DNA of 64,000 nucleotides from Adhaeribacter radiodurans. Lineage in GTDB: Bacteria; Bacteroidota; Bacteroidia; Cytophagales; Hymenobacteraceae. The stretch covers positions 2,418,001-2,482,000 of the forward strand of contig NZ_CP055153.1 of NCBI RefSeq assembly GCF_014075995.1, read 5' to 3'. A model generated the notes under the pieces. It saw nothing but the letters and a program-made list of their open reading frames with translations. It was not told the DNA's origin and ran no database searches. Each line of letters begins with the position of its first letter. Position 1 is the stretch's first letter. Shown one piece after another: positions 28,599-38,336 of the stretch. A program made the translations under genes and the position numbers.

Positions 28599-29525
28599 TT
28601 ATAAAAATACAAAAGGGCTCTTAGAAGCAATATGCGTAATTTTGATGCCCGCAATTTTAGGCTGCAACCACTTTGCCGCGTACTCCATTCCGGCTTCTTC
28701 GCTAACGGCGTGGCTCAGCACCAGTAACGATGTTTTCTGCCCCATCAGTAAACCATCTCTTACTCGTTCTACCGTTTCCCATTCTCGGGTTTCACCGCTT
28801 AAAATTAAATCAGGCTTGTATTCCTGAATGGCTGCTATTTGTCTTTTGCTATCCATATACCCAAATGCCAGGTAAATAGTACTGCAATTCTGGGTTAAAT
28901 TACCTACCACCCGAACAGAAGATATGCCTAATTTATTTTTGACTAAGGCCGCAATGTTTTTAATGGTCATGGGTTTAGGTAAAGTTAGTATTCTGGGATT
29001 GTTTGCATCATAGTATTTTTCCCAACCCAACTTAATTAAGTTGCCCATAATAATGCCATCGGGTTTATGCCCGTGCCAGTAATCATGGAAGCGCCAAATA
29101 GCAATTTTGTGTTTATTTAGTAAATCTACTTTGTATTTATAAGCATCGTCTTGTTGTAGCCAATCCACTTCGTCCTGGTTATTGTAAAAAGGAGTTTCGT
29201 GCGCTATAATAAAATTAGCCCCTGCTTTAATCGTTTTCTGAATAACTTCCAAAGTCGGGAACATGGTGGTCACAATTCCGGTAACTTCCTGATCCATACT
29301 GCCCGATCTTAATTGGTCTACGGTTGTAGCCAGAGGAGCATTGGGCATCTCTTTTAAAATTATATCAATAATTTGTTTTACCGAAGATGCTGTTTGTGTT
29401 GGATTCCCCTTTTCGGCCAGACTTACGCCCGGCAAGGCCAATACCAGAGAGGTACCTGCTAATTTAGAGACGAAAGTTAAAAATTTTCTTCTTCCCGTAC
29501 GGGTACCATAATTATTTTTCTTCAT
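28599..29525 (-). CDS. Nif3-like (DUF34) dinuclear metal protein with Tat signal
   Basis: Protein of 308 residues. The N-terminus has a twin-arginine motif (GRRKFL, residues 11-16), a hydrophobic core and an Ala-x-Ala-like end (PGVSLA), so Tat export is predicted. The body follows the Nif3/DUF34 pattern: FIIAHETPFYN replaces the usual HHPLIF, FHDYWHGHKPD gives likely metal-binding His residues, and LSHAVSEEAGMEYAAKWL near the C-terminus corresponds to the family's late His/Glu ligands. Nif3 proteins bind two metals and are usually cytoplasmic, with a debated role (GTP cyclohydrolase-like or repair of damaged metabolites). An exported member is unusual; its substrate is unknown. Confidence 0.85.
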   Translation of the reverse strand: MKKNNYGTRTGRRKFLTFVSKLAGTSLVLALPGVSLAEKGNPTQTASSVKQIIDIILKEMPNAPLATTVDQLRSGSMDQEVTGIVTTMFPTLEVIQKTIKAGANFIIAHETPFYNNQDEVDWLQQDDAYKYKVDLLNKHKIAIWRFHDYWHGHKPDGIIMGNLIKLGWEKYYDANNPRILTLPKPMTIKNIAALVKNKLGISSVRVVGNLTQNCSTIYLAFGYMDSKRQIAAIQEYKPDLILSGETREWETVERVRDGLLMGQKTSLLVLSHAVSEEAGMEYAAKWLQPKIAGIKITHIASKSPFVFL

Positions 29526-29689
29526 GGAAATTTATTCTTTTGGTAATGCCTAATTAAAAACAGAAATGTAAAAAGTTTTGCTTAACGAAGCAGGTAATAT
29601 GCCTTTGATTTTAGAATACAACTTTGCCTAATGTTAGAAATTGTTTACTTAAAAGTAAAACTTATAATATCAAATCTTATCAAATAGCT

Positions 29690-29935
29690 ATATAGATTTT
29701 GCTTGCTGGTAAGCGTTTTCTGTGGAGCCTTTTCAAGGCTCCATGTACTGGTGCTAACTTGTTTGATATTTCAAGTTTGCCTCCTGGCCGGCGGGCCTCG
29801 TTTGGCTCTCTCGGGCAGTTTAGCGAACCTTGGCTCACTCCGTTGCGCCATGCTGCTCTGCAGCACCGGAACGCTAAAAGGCCCTCCATAGCCAAACTGG
29901 TGTCTTTGCTCTTAGCTACTGCTTTTCTTCCACCT
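29690..29935 (+). repeat. Non-coding repeat, copy 1
   Basis: A GC-richer block of about 245 bases whose reverse complement recurs, diverged, at 30085-30320. The best-matching core is 29727-29816, with blocks such as TACTGGTGCTAACTTGTTTG and GGCCGGCGGGCC in the same order. The outer parts also match, for example TAGCCAAACTGGTG against CAGCCAAACGGGTG. No tRNA, rRNA or protein signature. Confidence 0.75.
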
Positions 29936-30084
29936 CTTGTATAATTAACTTGTATCATTAAGGAGAAGGAAAATAGTTTTTATGATTGATAATAAATTCA
30001 AGATTAACGGAATTAAACTTCCTGGTTCTGCTTCCCCTCTTAGCAATTCCTGATAAAATCAGTTTAAAACAACCTAATAATACT

Positions 30085-30320
30085 AAAAAAAGATAAGCCA
30101 GCGCTAAGAGAAACAGTCACCCGTTTGGCTGTGGAGCACCTGCTAGACTTCCGGTGCGAAGCATTCCGCAGACGCAGTCGAGGAAAGGAAGCCTAGCGAG
30201 GGCGGAAGAGCCAAATGGGGCCCGCCGGCCACGAGGCAAAACTTAGGCTTGTCAAACAAGTTAGCACCAGTACCTGGAGACTTGGAAAGGCTCTAAAGAA
30301 CAACATCAAAGTCTGCTATA
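30085..30320 (-). repeat. Non-coding repeat, copy 2 (inverted)
   Basis: Reverse-complement relative of the block at 29690-29935; the core is at about 30205-30292. I estimate about 85 percent identity in the core and lower outside. Together the two copies make a long imperfect palindrome with a spacer of about 150 bases. Confidence 0.75.
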
Positions 30321-30424
30321 AAAACTACTTAATGCTATTGAATATAGGTACTTGTCCCGGAAATATTTTAAGATATACGAAGTACAAGGCTTATTTTTAC
30401 GAAATCCGGAGAGAATATAAAAAG

Positions 30425-30457
30425 AAAAAGGAGACTCATGCTTTGAACCTCCTTTTT
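30425..30457. terminator. Hairpin terminator downstream of the kelch/malectin gene
   Basis: AAAAAGGAG (30425-30433) pairs with CTCCTTTTT (30449-30457) around a 15-base loop, with T-rich sequence beyond in the minus direction. It lies 30 bases past the stop of the minus-strand gene. Confidence 0.7.
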
Positions 30458-30486
30458 ATATAAATGTAATTTTAATCGATTCTGGT

Positions 30487-32331
30487 TTATTCTTTCATTA
30501 TTCTGGTTTGCGCTTTACCAGACGGAGATTGAGCTTTTATAATATACATACCTGGGTTTATGGTTGCTTGTAATGGAAATGCTACGGTAGCGTCCCCTTG
30601 GGCGTTAGTAACAACCGAGGTAGATTGAAGAGTTTGGCCTAGCATATCAATTAACCAAACGGAAACCTGTTCTTCCTGGGCAAAATGATGTAGTTCTACT
30701 GAAAATTTAGCGTTCGTTTTAATGGGATTCGGGTAAACTACTATTTGCTGGGATAAATTCTGGTCAGTGATTTCAGATACTTCGGCAACGGAGGTACTGG
30801 AAGCGGTTTGAACCGGCACGCCTTTATAGTTTATCTTAGATCGAATACCACCGGTGTAGTAAATAATGCCATTTATTACAGCCGCAACCCCCGTAGACTT
30901 TTTAACCGGTAAGGGAGTTAACTCCTGCCAAGTATTAGTTGCCGGCTTATAAGCCGACACTAAAGCGCTGCTTACATTGTAAGAAGTCTGTCCGCCTAAT
31001 ACTAAAATCCGGTTATTATAAACTACCACCGACGATGAAATATGATCCCGGCCAGTTGGCATATCTGCTCCTTTCGTCCAGGAGTTGGTAGCAGGATTAT
31101 AGATCTGAACGGTTTTCTGGGCTACCGTTGCATCATTTTGACCATGGGCTCCCCCGATGTAATAAATTTTACCTCCGTATACAACGGAACCCCCATGGTT
31201 AGTAGCATTGGGTAAAGAGGCTAGTGTTTTCCAACCGGCCGAAAGATTGTTCAAATCTAACGTATAATGCACCGATACATCGGCCCGGGATTTGTTGGCT
31301 CCTCCCAAATAATGAAGTCTGCCATTCAGGTATTTTAATTGCCCGGCCGCTAATTCGGCGGGTAAGTTGGGTAAAGCAGTATAATTATTATTAGCTACAT
31401 TGTACCGCCAAACTTGCCTGGTGCCAAAAACTTGTCCGGTACCAGTTGAATTAGATGGGTAACCACCCGCAAAAAAGATATTAGTACCATCCGTAGCCGT
31501 ACCAACGTGGGTAATACCACCAAAATTAGTGCCTTTAGGTGTATGCGGTAAATCGGCAATCGCTTTCCAGGTATTGGTTTTGGGATCATAGCAGAAAGCC
31601 CGTTTAGTAGGAGTAAATGTAGATTTAGTAACATCGTAACCTCCAAAAATATACAGTTTGCCATTAACCGTTTCGCCGTGAACTTCGTGGGTACCATAAG
31701 GCTGACTGGCCGCCGTTCCCCAGGTAATACGAGTAAAATCCGTACTTGTAGTGGTAACTTTTACTATTTCGAGTCCTGAAATTTGAGGGCGATTTACGCC
31801 GCCATCGCTCGCCAATGCGCTGAAATAAAGGTTTAATGTACCATCAGAAACATTTATGGTAAAAGTTTCATTGGTAGCAGTAAAAGCGCCTACTCTACGT
31901 ACAGCATCATAATTATCTAATACCTTGGTTTTTTCTGCCGTTACGTCAAATACCCGTTGCCCTACCTTGGTCCAGTATATTTCAGCTAAAAAAAGTTTTA
32001 CCCGGTATTGTCCGTTGCTCACCGGCAAGTTATAGTTGAAAGTACCATTGTTAGTGTTGGAGCCACGCTGCGTTCGGTACATTACATCATCATTGGTATT
32101 GGCAATAGCTTTGGTGGTGGAGGTAATATAACCCGGACTCGGGGAGTAATATTTGTCGGCTGCGAAAGTGCCTACAGAACTACTGGTACTACTGCCACCA
32201 GCGTTAATGCGGTAAACTAATTCATCAGCACGTACCGGAAGGTTAAGAAACAAGCAAATAGCAGATACAACTAACCATTTTAGATATCCAGCATTTGCAA
32301 CTACTGAAAGGTAAGAGTAAATTTTAAGCAT
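30487..32331 (-). CDS. Secreted malectin- and kelch-repeat protein with T9SS sorting tail
   Basis: Protein of 614 residues from the start chosen here; the frame is open to 32418, but only this ATG is followed directly by a signal-peptide pattern (LKWLVVSAICLFLNLPVRA). A malectin-type carbohydrate-binding domain follows (YRINAGG; YRVKLFLAEIYW; GQRVFDV). About six kelch blades come next (LYIFGGYDVTK, IYYIGGAHGQND, ILVLGGQTSYN). The last 80 residues are a T9SS type A sorting domain (VYPNPIKTNAKF). It is probably a cell-surface or secreted glycan-binding protein. It is divergent from the GH106-like glycosidase gene across nearly 1 kb. Confidence 0.9.
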   Translation of the reverse strand: MLKIYSYLSVVANAGYLKWLVVSAICLFLNLPVRADELVYRINAGGSSTSSSVGTFAADKYYSPSPGYITSTTKAIANTNDDVMYRTQRGSNTNNGTFNYNLPVSNGQYRVKLFLAEIYWTKVGQRVFDVTAEKTKVLDNYDAVRRVGAFTATNETFTINVSDGTLNLYFSALASDGGVNRPQISGLEIVKVTTTSTDFTRITWGTAASQPYGTHEVHGETVNGKLYIFGGYDVTKSTFTPTKRAFCYDPKTNTWKAIADLPHTPKGTNFGGITHVGTATDGTNIFFAGGYPSNSTGTGQVFGTRQVWRYNVANNNYTALPNLPAELAAGQLKYLNGRLHYLGGANKSRADVSVHYTLDLNNLSAGWKTLASLPNATNHGGSVVYGGKIYYIGGAHGQNDATVAQKTVQIYNPATNSWTKGADMPTGRDHISSSVVVYNNRILVLGGQTSYNVSSALVSAYKPATNTWQELTPLPVKKSTGVAAVINGIIYYTGGIRSKINYKGVPVQTASSTSVAEVSEITDQNLSQQIVVYPNPIKTNAKFSVELHHFAQEEQVSVWLIDMLGQTLQSTSVVTNAQGDATVAFPLQATINPGMYIIKAQSPSGKAQTRIMKE

Positions 32332-33311
32332 AATCGTAAGCAGTAAAAAAATATTAATTGATTTGATTATTAATATTTTACAATAAATTATTTCTAAAAT
32401 AAAAGTTTTTTGAAACAATGCACAAAAAAGCTGCCAATACTTACCAAAACAAGAACTAACAACTCATAAAAAATAAGAATTTTAAAACCTTACATAATCC
32501 TGACACACCCGAGGTAAAAGCACTACGTAATTAGCAATTTTTATAATAATTACTTGCTTTTAGCTCTCAACAAATGAAGCAGATTAAAATAGAAGGAATC
32601 CATTAAATTTCAATTATTTACCTTACTTCTTTCCTGAATATAGCCTTTATACAATCCATTTTCACCGAATAGCGGATTAAGGCTTTAATCAAAAAATATA
32701 GTTTTATACGTAATACAGATAAAAACTATCATTAAATTAATAAAAATTTTTATTAAAAAGGTATGATCTTAATTTTCAATTAATTCTAATATTTTTTGCT
32801 TAATAGTTCCTGTCTCAAATTAATTCATTCAGCCTTTTTAGTAAATTCTTTAGCGATATTCCCATAAATCTTCATTCAGATAAAAATATTTTTTTTTCAA
32901 CTGTAGAAATCAATGATTGAAGATTTAGCATAAAAAAGTTTATTCTGTTGTAATGTGTAAAAATTACGCACCTATTAGGATAAACTTATTTAATTTCACC
33001 TTTTATTACTAAGGCGTCTTTCAGCACAGTACAGGATACTTACTTTTCTGATCTTCATCAAATTAGAATTAAGATTAAGGAGCCAAGCAAGAACCAAATG
33101 CTAAAATTTCTACGGTTCAGGCACTTGATTTAGGTTGTCAGTTCAATTTTACAAATTAGTTATAAGGGTAAAAGCAAGAAGTAAGGAGTGATTAGCAGCT
33201 CGTAATTCTTGTACCTATTTGTAATTATTTGGTAAAAACAGTACCTGCTTTTAATGTGCTTATTTTTTCAAAGATTACCTGATTTAATAATTCCAACCAT
33301 ATTATTCTATA
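32332..33311. other. Divergent intergenic region, about 980 bases, no gene seen
   Basis: Extremely AT-rich, with long A/T runs. It carries ACAGTACAGGATACTTAC at 33026-33043, also found upstream of lutA. It probably contains long 5' leaders or distant promoters for the kelch and glycosidase genes. No RNA gene or credible open frame was recognised. Confidence 0.55.
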
Positions 33312-36300
33312 ATGAAAGCAATTTTTACTATCGCTACGGCTTTGTTTTTATTCACTGCTTCTCTGGCTCAAACCACGCAGCCAGAGAAAGATAAATTGTA
33401 TGCTGGGTTTATGAGTCCAGCCAATGCGGCCAAGCCGCGCGTTTGGTGGCATTGGATGAACGGTAATATTACCAAAGAAGGAATACAAAAAGATTTAGAG
33501 TGGATGAACCGCAGCGGTATTGGCGGTTTCCAGAATTTTGATGCCAGTTTATTTACTCCGTTGGTGGTACCCAAAAAGCTGGTTTTTATGACGCCCGAAT
33601 GGAAAGAAGCCTTTAAATATACCACTGATTTAGCGCAGAAATTACAACTAGAAATGGCTATTGCTGGGTCACCAGGTTGGAGCGTAACGGGCGGACCTTG
33701 GGTAGAACCTCAGGATGGCATGAAAAAATACGTCTGGACGGAAACCCGGGTACAAGGAGGCAAACCTTTTTCAGGTAAATTACCCCAACCTTCCTCTGCT
33801 ACCGGTCCTTTTCAGCAAGTAAAAATGGGTAATTCTACGATGTTGGGCGGGTCTACCAAGCCTTTGCCAACTTATTATCAGGATGCATTGGTAATTGCCT
33901 ATCGATTACCGGAAAATGATAAAACATTCGTTAATTTTAAGCCAAAAGTAAGTTCCAGCGGCGGCACTTTTAACCTAACTGACCTGACGGATGGAAATCT
34001 TACTAATTCCAGCTTTTTACCTCCTGCCGAAGTAGGTCAAGATATGTGGATTCAATATGCTTTCGACAAGCCGCAAACTTTTAAAGCTTTTACTATTGCC
34101 GGAGCCAGCCAAACTGCTTTGCAGGAATTTAATGGCGGACCAGAGAACCGGGCGTTGAAAGTAAGTAATGATGGCGTAAACTTCCAAGAAGTAGCAACCA
34201 TCCCTGGTAGCATTGTTCCGCAAAATACGTTAAGCATTCCGTCTATAACTGCTAAATATTTCCGTTTTACTTTTAAAACCTTACCACCCCAGGTAAATAT
34301 GTTTGCTGCCATGGCCGGTGGTAAAGTAGAACCACCTAAAACGGAAGGAGTAAATGTAGCTGAAATAGTGCTGCACAATACCGACCGGATTCATCTTTTT
34401 GAGGACAAAGCCGGTTTTACTCCCTGGAAGGAAACTACCTTAGTGGCTTCTGCTAAAGCCGATGTTATTACCCCGGAGAATGTATTGGACTTAACCTCGA
34501 AAATGAAAGCGGATGGCTCTTTGGATTGGAAAGCGCCAGCCGGAATTTGGACTGTTATCCGACTAGGATATTCTTTAACGGGTCGTCAGAATCACCCGGC
34601 TTCGCCCGAAGCTACCGGATTAGAAGTAGATAAACTGGACAAGGGAGCGGTTACGAAATACATAAACACTTACCTGGATATGTATAAAGATGCCACCGGC
34701 GGCCAGATGGGAGCCAAAGGATTGCAATTTATGGTTCTGGACAGCTACGAAGCCGGCCACATGACCTGGACGAAAGCCTTACCGGAAGAATTTGCTAAGC
34801 GCCGGGGCTATGACCTTAAACCTTGGATTCCTGTTTTAACTGGCCGAATAGTGAAAAGTACAGAAGACAGCGAAAAGTTTTTGTGGGATTTCAGAAAAAC
34901 TATTGGGGAATTAATAACCGAAAACCATTATGATGCCATTGGAGAAGCCTTGCACCAGCGCGGCATGAAACGCTACACCGAATCGCACGAAAACAAGCGG
35001 ATTTACCTGGCCGATGGCATGGATGTGAAACGCAACGCCGATATACCTATGTCGGCCATGTGGACGCCTGGTAGTTTAGCGGGTGGGGGCGAGGAAGAAG
35101 TAAGAAGCAAAGCCGACATCCGGGAATCTGCATCGGTGGCCCATATCTACGGTAAAGAATATGTAGCCGCCGAATCCATGACTTCTGTGGGGAATGCTTT
35201 TTCTTTTCATCCGGAAAAATTGAAACGAACTGCGGATATGGAAATGGCTTCCGGCTTAAACCGTTTTGTGATTCACACTTCGGTGCATCAGCCCTTAGAT
35301 GATAAAAAACCGGGCTTTTCTCTAGGACCATTTGGTCAGTATTTTAACCGTCAGGAAACCTGGGCCGAACAAGCAAAAGCCTGGACGGATTACTTGGGCC
35401 GGAGTTGTTATTTGTTGCAGCAAGGTAAGCCGGTGGTAGATGTGCTGTATTATTACGGAGAGAATTATAATATTACTTCTGCCTATGCTAATAAATTACC
35501 TGGTTTTCCTAGCTACGAGTACGATTTTGTAAATGCTACTGCTCTGTTGAATGTACTAAACGTAAAAAACGGCAAAATTGTAACTCCCAGCGGAATGGCT
35601 TACAGCGTATTGGTGCTGGATGAAAGTGCCAGGCAAATGACTTTGCCCGTCCTGAAAAAACTGGCTATTTTAGTTAAAGCAGGAGCGAAAGTTACCGGAG
35701 TTAAACCCGAAAAATCACCCAGCCTAGCAGATGATCCGGCCGCTTTTACTGCTTTAGTAAATGAAATCTGGAGTAATCCGAATGTATCGGCTAACAAGTC
35801 CGTAGTAGATGTGCTTAAATCTGTAAGCGTGCCGGAAGATGTAATAGTAAATAATGCAAAAGCCGAAGTGTTGTATGTGCACCGTAATACTGGCGATAGC
35901 GATTTATACTGGCTAAATAGCCGCAGCGAGGACCCGAATAGTGCCGAAATTAGTTTCCGGGTAACAGGCAAAGTGCCGGAATTATGGCACCCGCAAACCG
36001 GAAAGGTGGAAAAAGTTTCTTACCAGATAAAAGACGGGCGTACCATTGTGCCGCTGCAGTTTGAATCCTGGGATGCCTATTTTATTGTTTTCCGCGAAAA
36101 TACAGGAATAACTTCCTTTACGAAGCCAAAAACTTTCGAATCGGAAGTTGCGCAGATTGGTGGCACCTGGAACGTTCGTTTTCAGGAAGACAGAGGCGCT
36201 CCCCAAAGTGTCAGTTTTCCTCAATTAAGCTGCTGGTCGGAGAATCCGGACGCCGGTATTAAGTATTTTTCGGGCACTGCTACTTATACCAACAACTTTA

Positions 36301-36662
36301 ACCTGACGAAACTAGATAAAAAAGCTCGTTACGTAATGGATTTAGGCGAAGTAAAAAACATTGCCGAAGTAGTTGTAAATGGGAAGAATGTGGGTACCGT
36401 CTGGAAAAAGCCATTCAAGTTAGAAATAACTGATGGTTTGAAAAAAGGAAAAAATAGCGTGGAGATAAAAGTAACCAACCTGTGGGTAAACCGACTAATT
36501 GGAGATGCGCAACCAGGAGTAACCAACAAAATTACTTTTACAACTATGCCTTTCTACCAAGCCGATGCAAAGTTATTGCCTTCCGGATTGATGGGACCGG
36601 TGAAAGTAATTGCTACCAGTAATCAATCCGTGGACTCTAAACAATCTACTTCCTCAAAGTAA
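33312..36662 (+). CDS. Glycoside hydrolase, GH106-like (alpha-L-rhamnosidase type)
   Basis: Exported enzyme of 1116 residues with a signal peptide (about 1-19). The N-terminal block RVWWHWMNGNITKEGIQKDL (43-62) and GIGGFQNFDA are hallmarks of the GH106-type TIM barrel used for alpha-L-rhamnosidases. The central part holds LQFMVLDSYEAGHMTWT and AAESMTSVGNAFSFHPEKLK, conserved barrel segments likely to contain catalytic carboxylates. A beta-sandwich sugar-binding domain lies near the C-terminus (about 1010-1080; VVVNGKNVGTVWKKPFKLEI). Rhamnoside or related plant polysaccharide degradation is likely, but sugar specificity is not proven by sequence. No SusC/SusD pair is adjacent. Confidence 0.85.
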   Translation: MKAIFTIATALFLFTASLAQTTQPEKDKLYAGFMSPANAAKPRVWWHWMNGNITKEGIQKDLEWMNRSGIGGFQNFDASLFTPLVVPKKLVFMTPEWKEAFKYTTDLAQKLQLEMAIAGSPGWSVTGGPWVEPQDGMKKYVWTETRVQGGKPFSGKLPQPSSATGPFQQVKMGNSTMLGGSTKPLPTYYQDALVIAYRLPENDKTFVNFKPKVSSSGGTFNLTDLTDGNLTNSSFLPPAEVGQDMWIQYAFDKPQTFKAFTIAGASQTALQEFNGGPENRALKVSNDGVNFQEVATIPGSIVPQNTLSIPSITAKYFRFTFKTLPPQVNMFAAMAGGKVEPPKTEGVNVAEIVLHNTDRIHLFEDKAGFTPWKETTLVASAKADVITPENVLDLTSKMKADGSLDWKAPAGIWTVIRLGYSLTGRQNHPASPEATGLEVDKLDKGAVTKYINTYLDMYKDATGGQMGAKGLQFMVLDSYEAGHMTWTKALPEEFAKRRGYDLKPWIPVLTGRIVKSTEDSEKFLWDFRKTIGELITENHYDAIGEALHQRGMKRYTESHENKRIYLADGMDVKRNADIPMSAMWTPGSLAGGGEEEVRSKADIRESASVAHIYGKEYVAAESMTSVGNAFSFHPEKLKRTADMEMASGLNRFVIHTSVHQPLDDKKPGFSLGPFGQYFNRQETWAEQAKAWTDYLGRSCYLLQQGKPVVDVLYYYGENYNITSAYANKLPGFPSYEYDFVNATALLNVLNVKNGKIVTPSGMAYSVLVLDESARQMTLPVLKKLAILVKAGAKVTGVKPEKSPSLADDPAAFTALVNEIWSNPNVSANKSVVDVLKSVSVPEDVIVNNAKAEVLYVHRNTGDSDLYWLNSRSEDPNSAEISFRVTGKVPELWHPQTGKVEKVSYQIKDGRTIVPLQFESWDAYFIVFRENTGITSFTKPKTFESEVAQIGGTWNVRFQEDRGAPQSVSFPQLSCWSENPDAGIKYFSGTATYTNNFNLTKLDKKARYVMDLGEVKNIAEVVVNGKNVGTVWKKPFKLEITDGLKKGKNSVEIKVTNLWVNRLIGDAQPGVTNKITFTTMPFYQADAKLLPSGLMGPVKVIATSNQSVDSKQSTSSK

Positions 36663-36681
36663 GCCTAACTAAAAATAAGAA

Positions 36682-36724
36682 TTACCTTTCTAAAGAATTT
36701 AAATGCTTCAGAAAGGTATTTTCT
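36682..36724 (+). terminator. Intrinsic terminator after the glycosidase gene
   Basis: TACCTTTCT (36683-36691) pairs with AGAAAGGTA (36710-36718), followed by a T-rich run (ATTTTCT). It sits about 20 bases past the stop. Confidence 0.75.
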
Positions 36725-36810
36725 ATAAAATTTAATCTTATAGAAGAACGAAAAAAAATTGATGATATACCTGGAATATTTGCCATTTAGTAAATATCCG
36801 AATCCGGAGA

Positions 36811-37890
36811 TTAAGTAAGGAGAGGAAAAGTAAGGTAAAACGTGGTACCTTGATTTTCTTCGCTTTTCACTTCTATTTTGCCGCCTTGTAGCTCTACCAG
36901 GTCCTTAATAATGGATAAGCCAATACCATTTGATTTTTCGCCGTTCAAACCTAGGCGCCGGGCTTTAGAGTTATACTTATCAAATAAATAAGGTTGCAAT
37001 TCCACCGGAATACCTATTCCGGTATCTGCATGAGTTAACAGTAAGTTGGCCCCTTCCGAAACCAGGGATATCGTTATTTCTCCTTTCGGTGGGGTATACT
37101 TAATGGAATTCGTAATCAGGTTATTGATGATTTGCGTAAATTTTACCTCATCCAACTCCACCATAATTTTTTCTTCCGGAGATTCAATGTGAATGGGTAT
37201 TTTTACCACCTGGGACTTGATAAAAGTAGATGCCGTTTGTCGCACCTTATTTACAACATCAAATCGATTGCGCCTTACCGGTGTACTCACCGAATGAATA
37301 TGTTCGTCTAATAGTACTTCATGAATAAGCTGGGTGCAATCATGGTAAGCCTTATTAATAATTTGGGTATAGTTGGTCAGTTCTTCATACCGGTGCTCGG
37401 CATGGTCGGCATCTAGTAAAGAGGCCACGCTTTTCATAATAGCTAATGGGCCTTGTAAATCGTGGGCCACAATGTGCAAGGTATTATTCTTTTTGCGGCT
37501 AAACTCCATCAAATATTCGCGATACTGGGCTTGTAAAGTAACATCTTCGGCTTGGCCCATCAGGTGGGTTATCACGTGGTTATCATCCAGAATAGGCTGG
37601 GCTTCTACTTTAACTTGTTTCTGCTGGTTTTCTGGTAGCGAAATATTAAATTCAATTTCAATAGAAATACCCTGGCGTACTTTCTCATATCTTAAAGTAA
37701 CTGCTTCCTGATCATCCTGATCAATAGCCGTGATTAGCTGCTTAGGATCATGTAAAACCTGCTCGCGTTTTATTCCCCAAAGAGTTGTTAAAGAAGGGCT
37801 TAAATAATCAAAATGGCCAGTGGCCATATTAAAGAGGAACAGAACTTTTTTACTGGATTGACTCCATTGATCAAAAATGGTAGCTAGCAT
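36811..37890 (-). CDS. PAS-domain sensor histidine kinase
   Basis: Kinase of 359 residues without membrane segments, so it is probably cytoplasmic. A PAS/PAC region covers about 15-120. The dimerisation H-box is HIVAHDLQGPLA with the phosphorylated His143. The ATPase domain has an N-box (QIINNLITNSIKYTP), a G1 box (DTGIGIP) and a G2 box (NGIGLSIIKDLV). No response regulator gene is adjacent, so its partner is elsewhere. The convergent glycosidase gene ends about 150 bases away. Confidence 0.93.
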   Translation of the reverse strand: MLATIFDQWSQSSKKVLFLFNMATGHFDYLSPSLTTLWGIKREQVLHDPKQLITAIDQDDQEAVTLRYEKVRQGISIEIEFNISLPENQQKQVKVEAQPILDDNHVITHLMGQAEDVTLQAQYREYLMEFSRKKNNTLHIVAHDLQGPLAIMKSVASLLDADHAEHRYEELTNYTQIINKAYHDCTQLIHEVLLDEHIHSVSTPVRRNRFDVVNKVRQTASTFIKSQVVKIPIHIESPEEKIMVELDEVKFTQIINNLITNSIKYTPPKGEITISLVSEGANLLLTHADTGIGIPVELQPYLFDKYNSKARRLGLNGEKSNGIGLSIIKDLVELQGGKIEVKSEENQGTTFYLTFPLLT

Positions 37891-38336
37891 GTAGAATTAG
37901 ATAAAGTAATAACTCCTAAAGAGAACGTTTGATAATAAAACATTTTACCGCTTCATTATTTAGGAAAATTAGACATAATTCTTCTGAAAGAAAACATAAA
38001 GTAATAAGTTGATACTTTTAAGACTTACATTACAGGCTTTCTAATAGAGAAAAAACTGCTTACGAAGAAAAATGTTTAAATAAATTTTTACGGTTTTAGG
38101 AAGAAAAATAAATTAAATTAGTAATTATTATTCATTAAGCCCATGACCTGTTTTTTCTTATTTATCCGAGCGCAAATATCAAAGGCTTAATTATTTACCT
38201 CGACTAACGTTTCACTATATTCTTCGCGGTTTTTACTTTTTTATTCTGAATTGAAAAATATTTATTTGATTTTGTAAAAAATAAAGGAACCTATCTTGCT
38301 TTAAAAATGTGGTACTTGTATAAATAACAATATCAC
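37891..38336. other. Intergenic region upstream of the cold-shock gene, 446 bases
   Basis: AT-rich divergent spacer. Cold-shock genes often have long regulatory leaders, and the 100 bases before the start codon are A/T-rich, but no defined structure or promoter pair could be established. Confidence 0.45.

Larger units (their letters stand above)
29526..30486. other. Gene-free region of 961 bases built around two inverted repeat copies
   Basis: Short open frames exist on both strands but lie inside the repeat units and have no protein-like conservation. The region holds two repeat copies (29690-29935 and 30085-30320), the AT-rich spacer between them, and a hairpin terminator at 30425-30457. 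Confidence 0.7.

Noticed and set aside
29680-30463. Open frames of 62-92 codons on both strands in the inverted-repeat zone
   Set aside because: They lie inside the GC-richer repeat copies, overlap each other on both strands, and the frames do not agree between the two copies.
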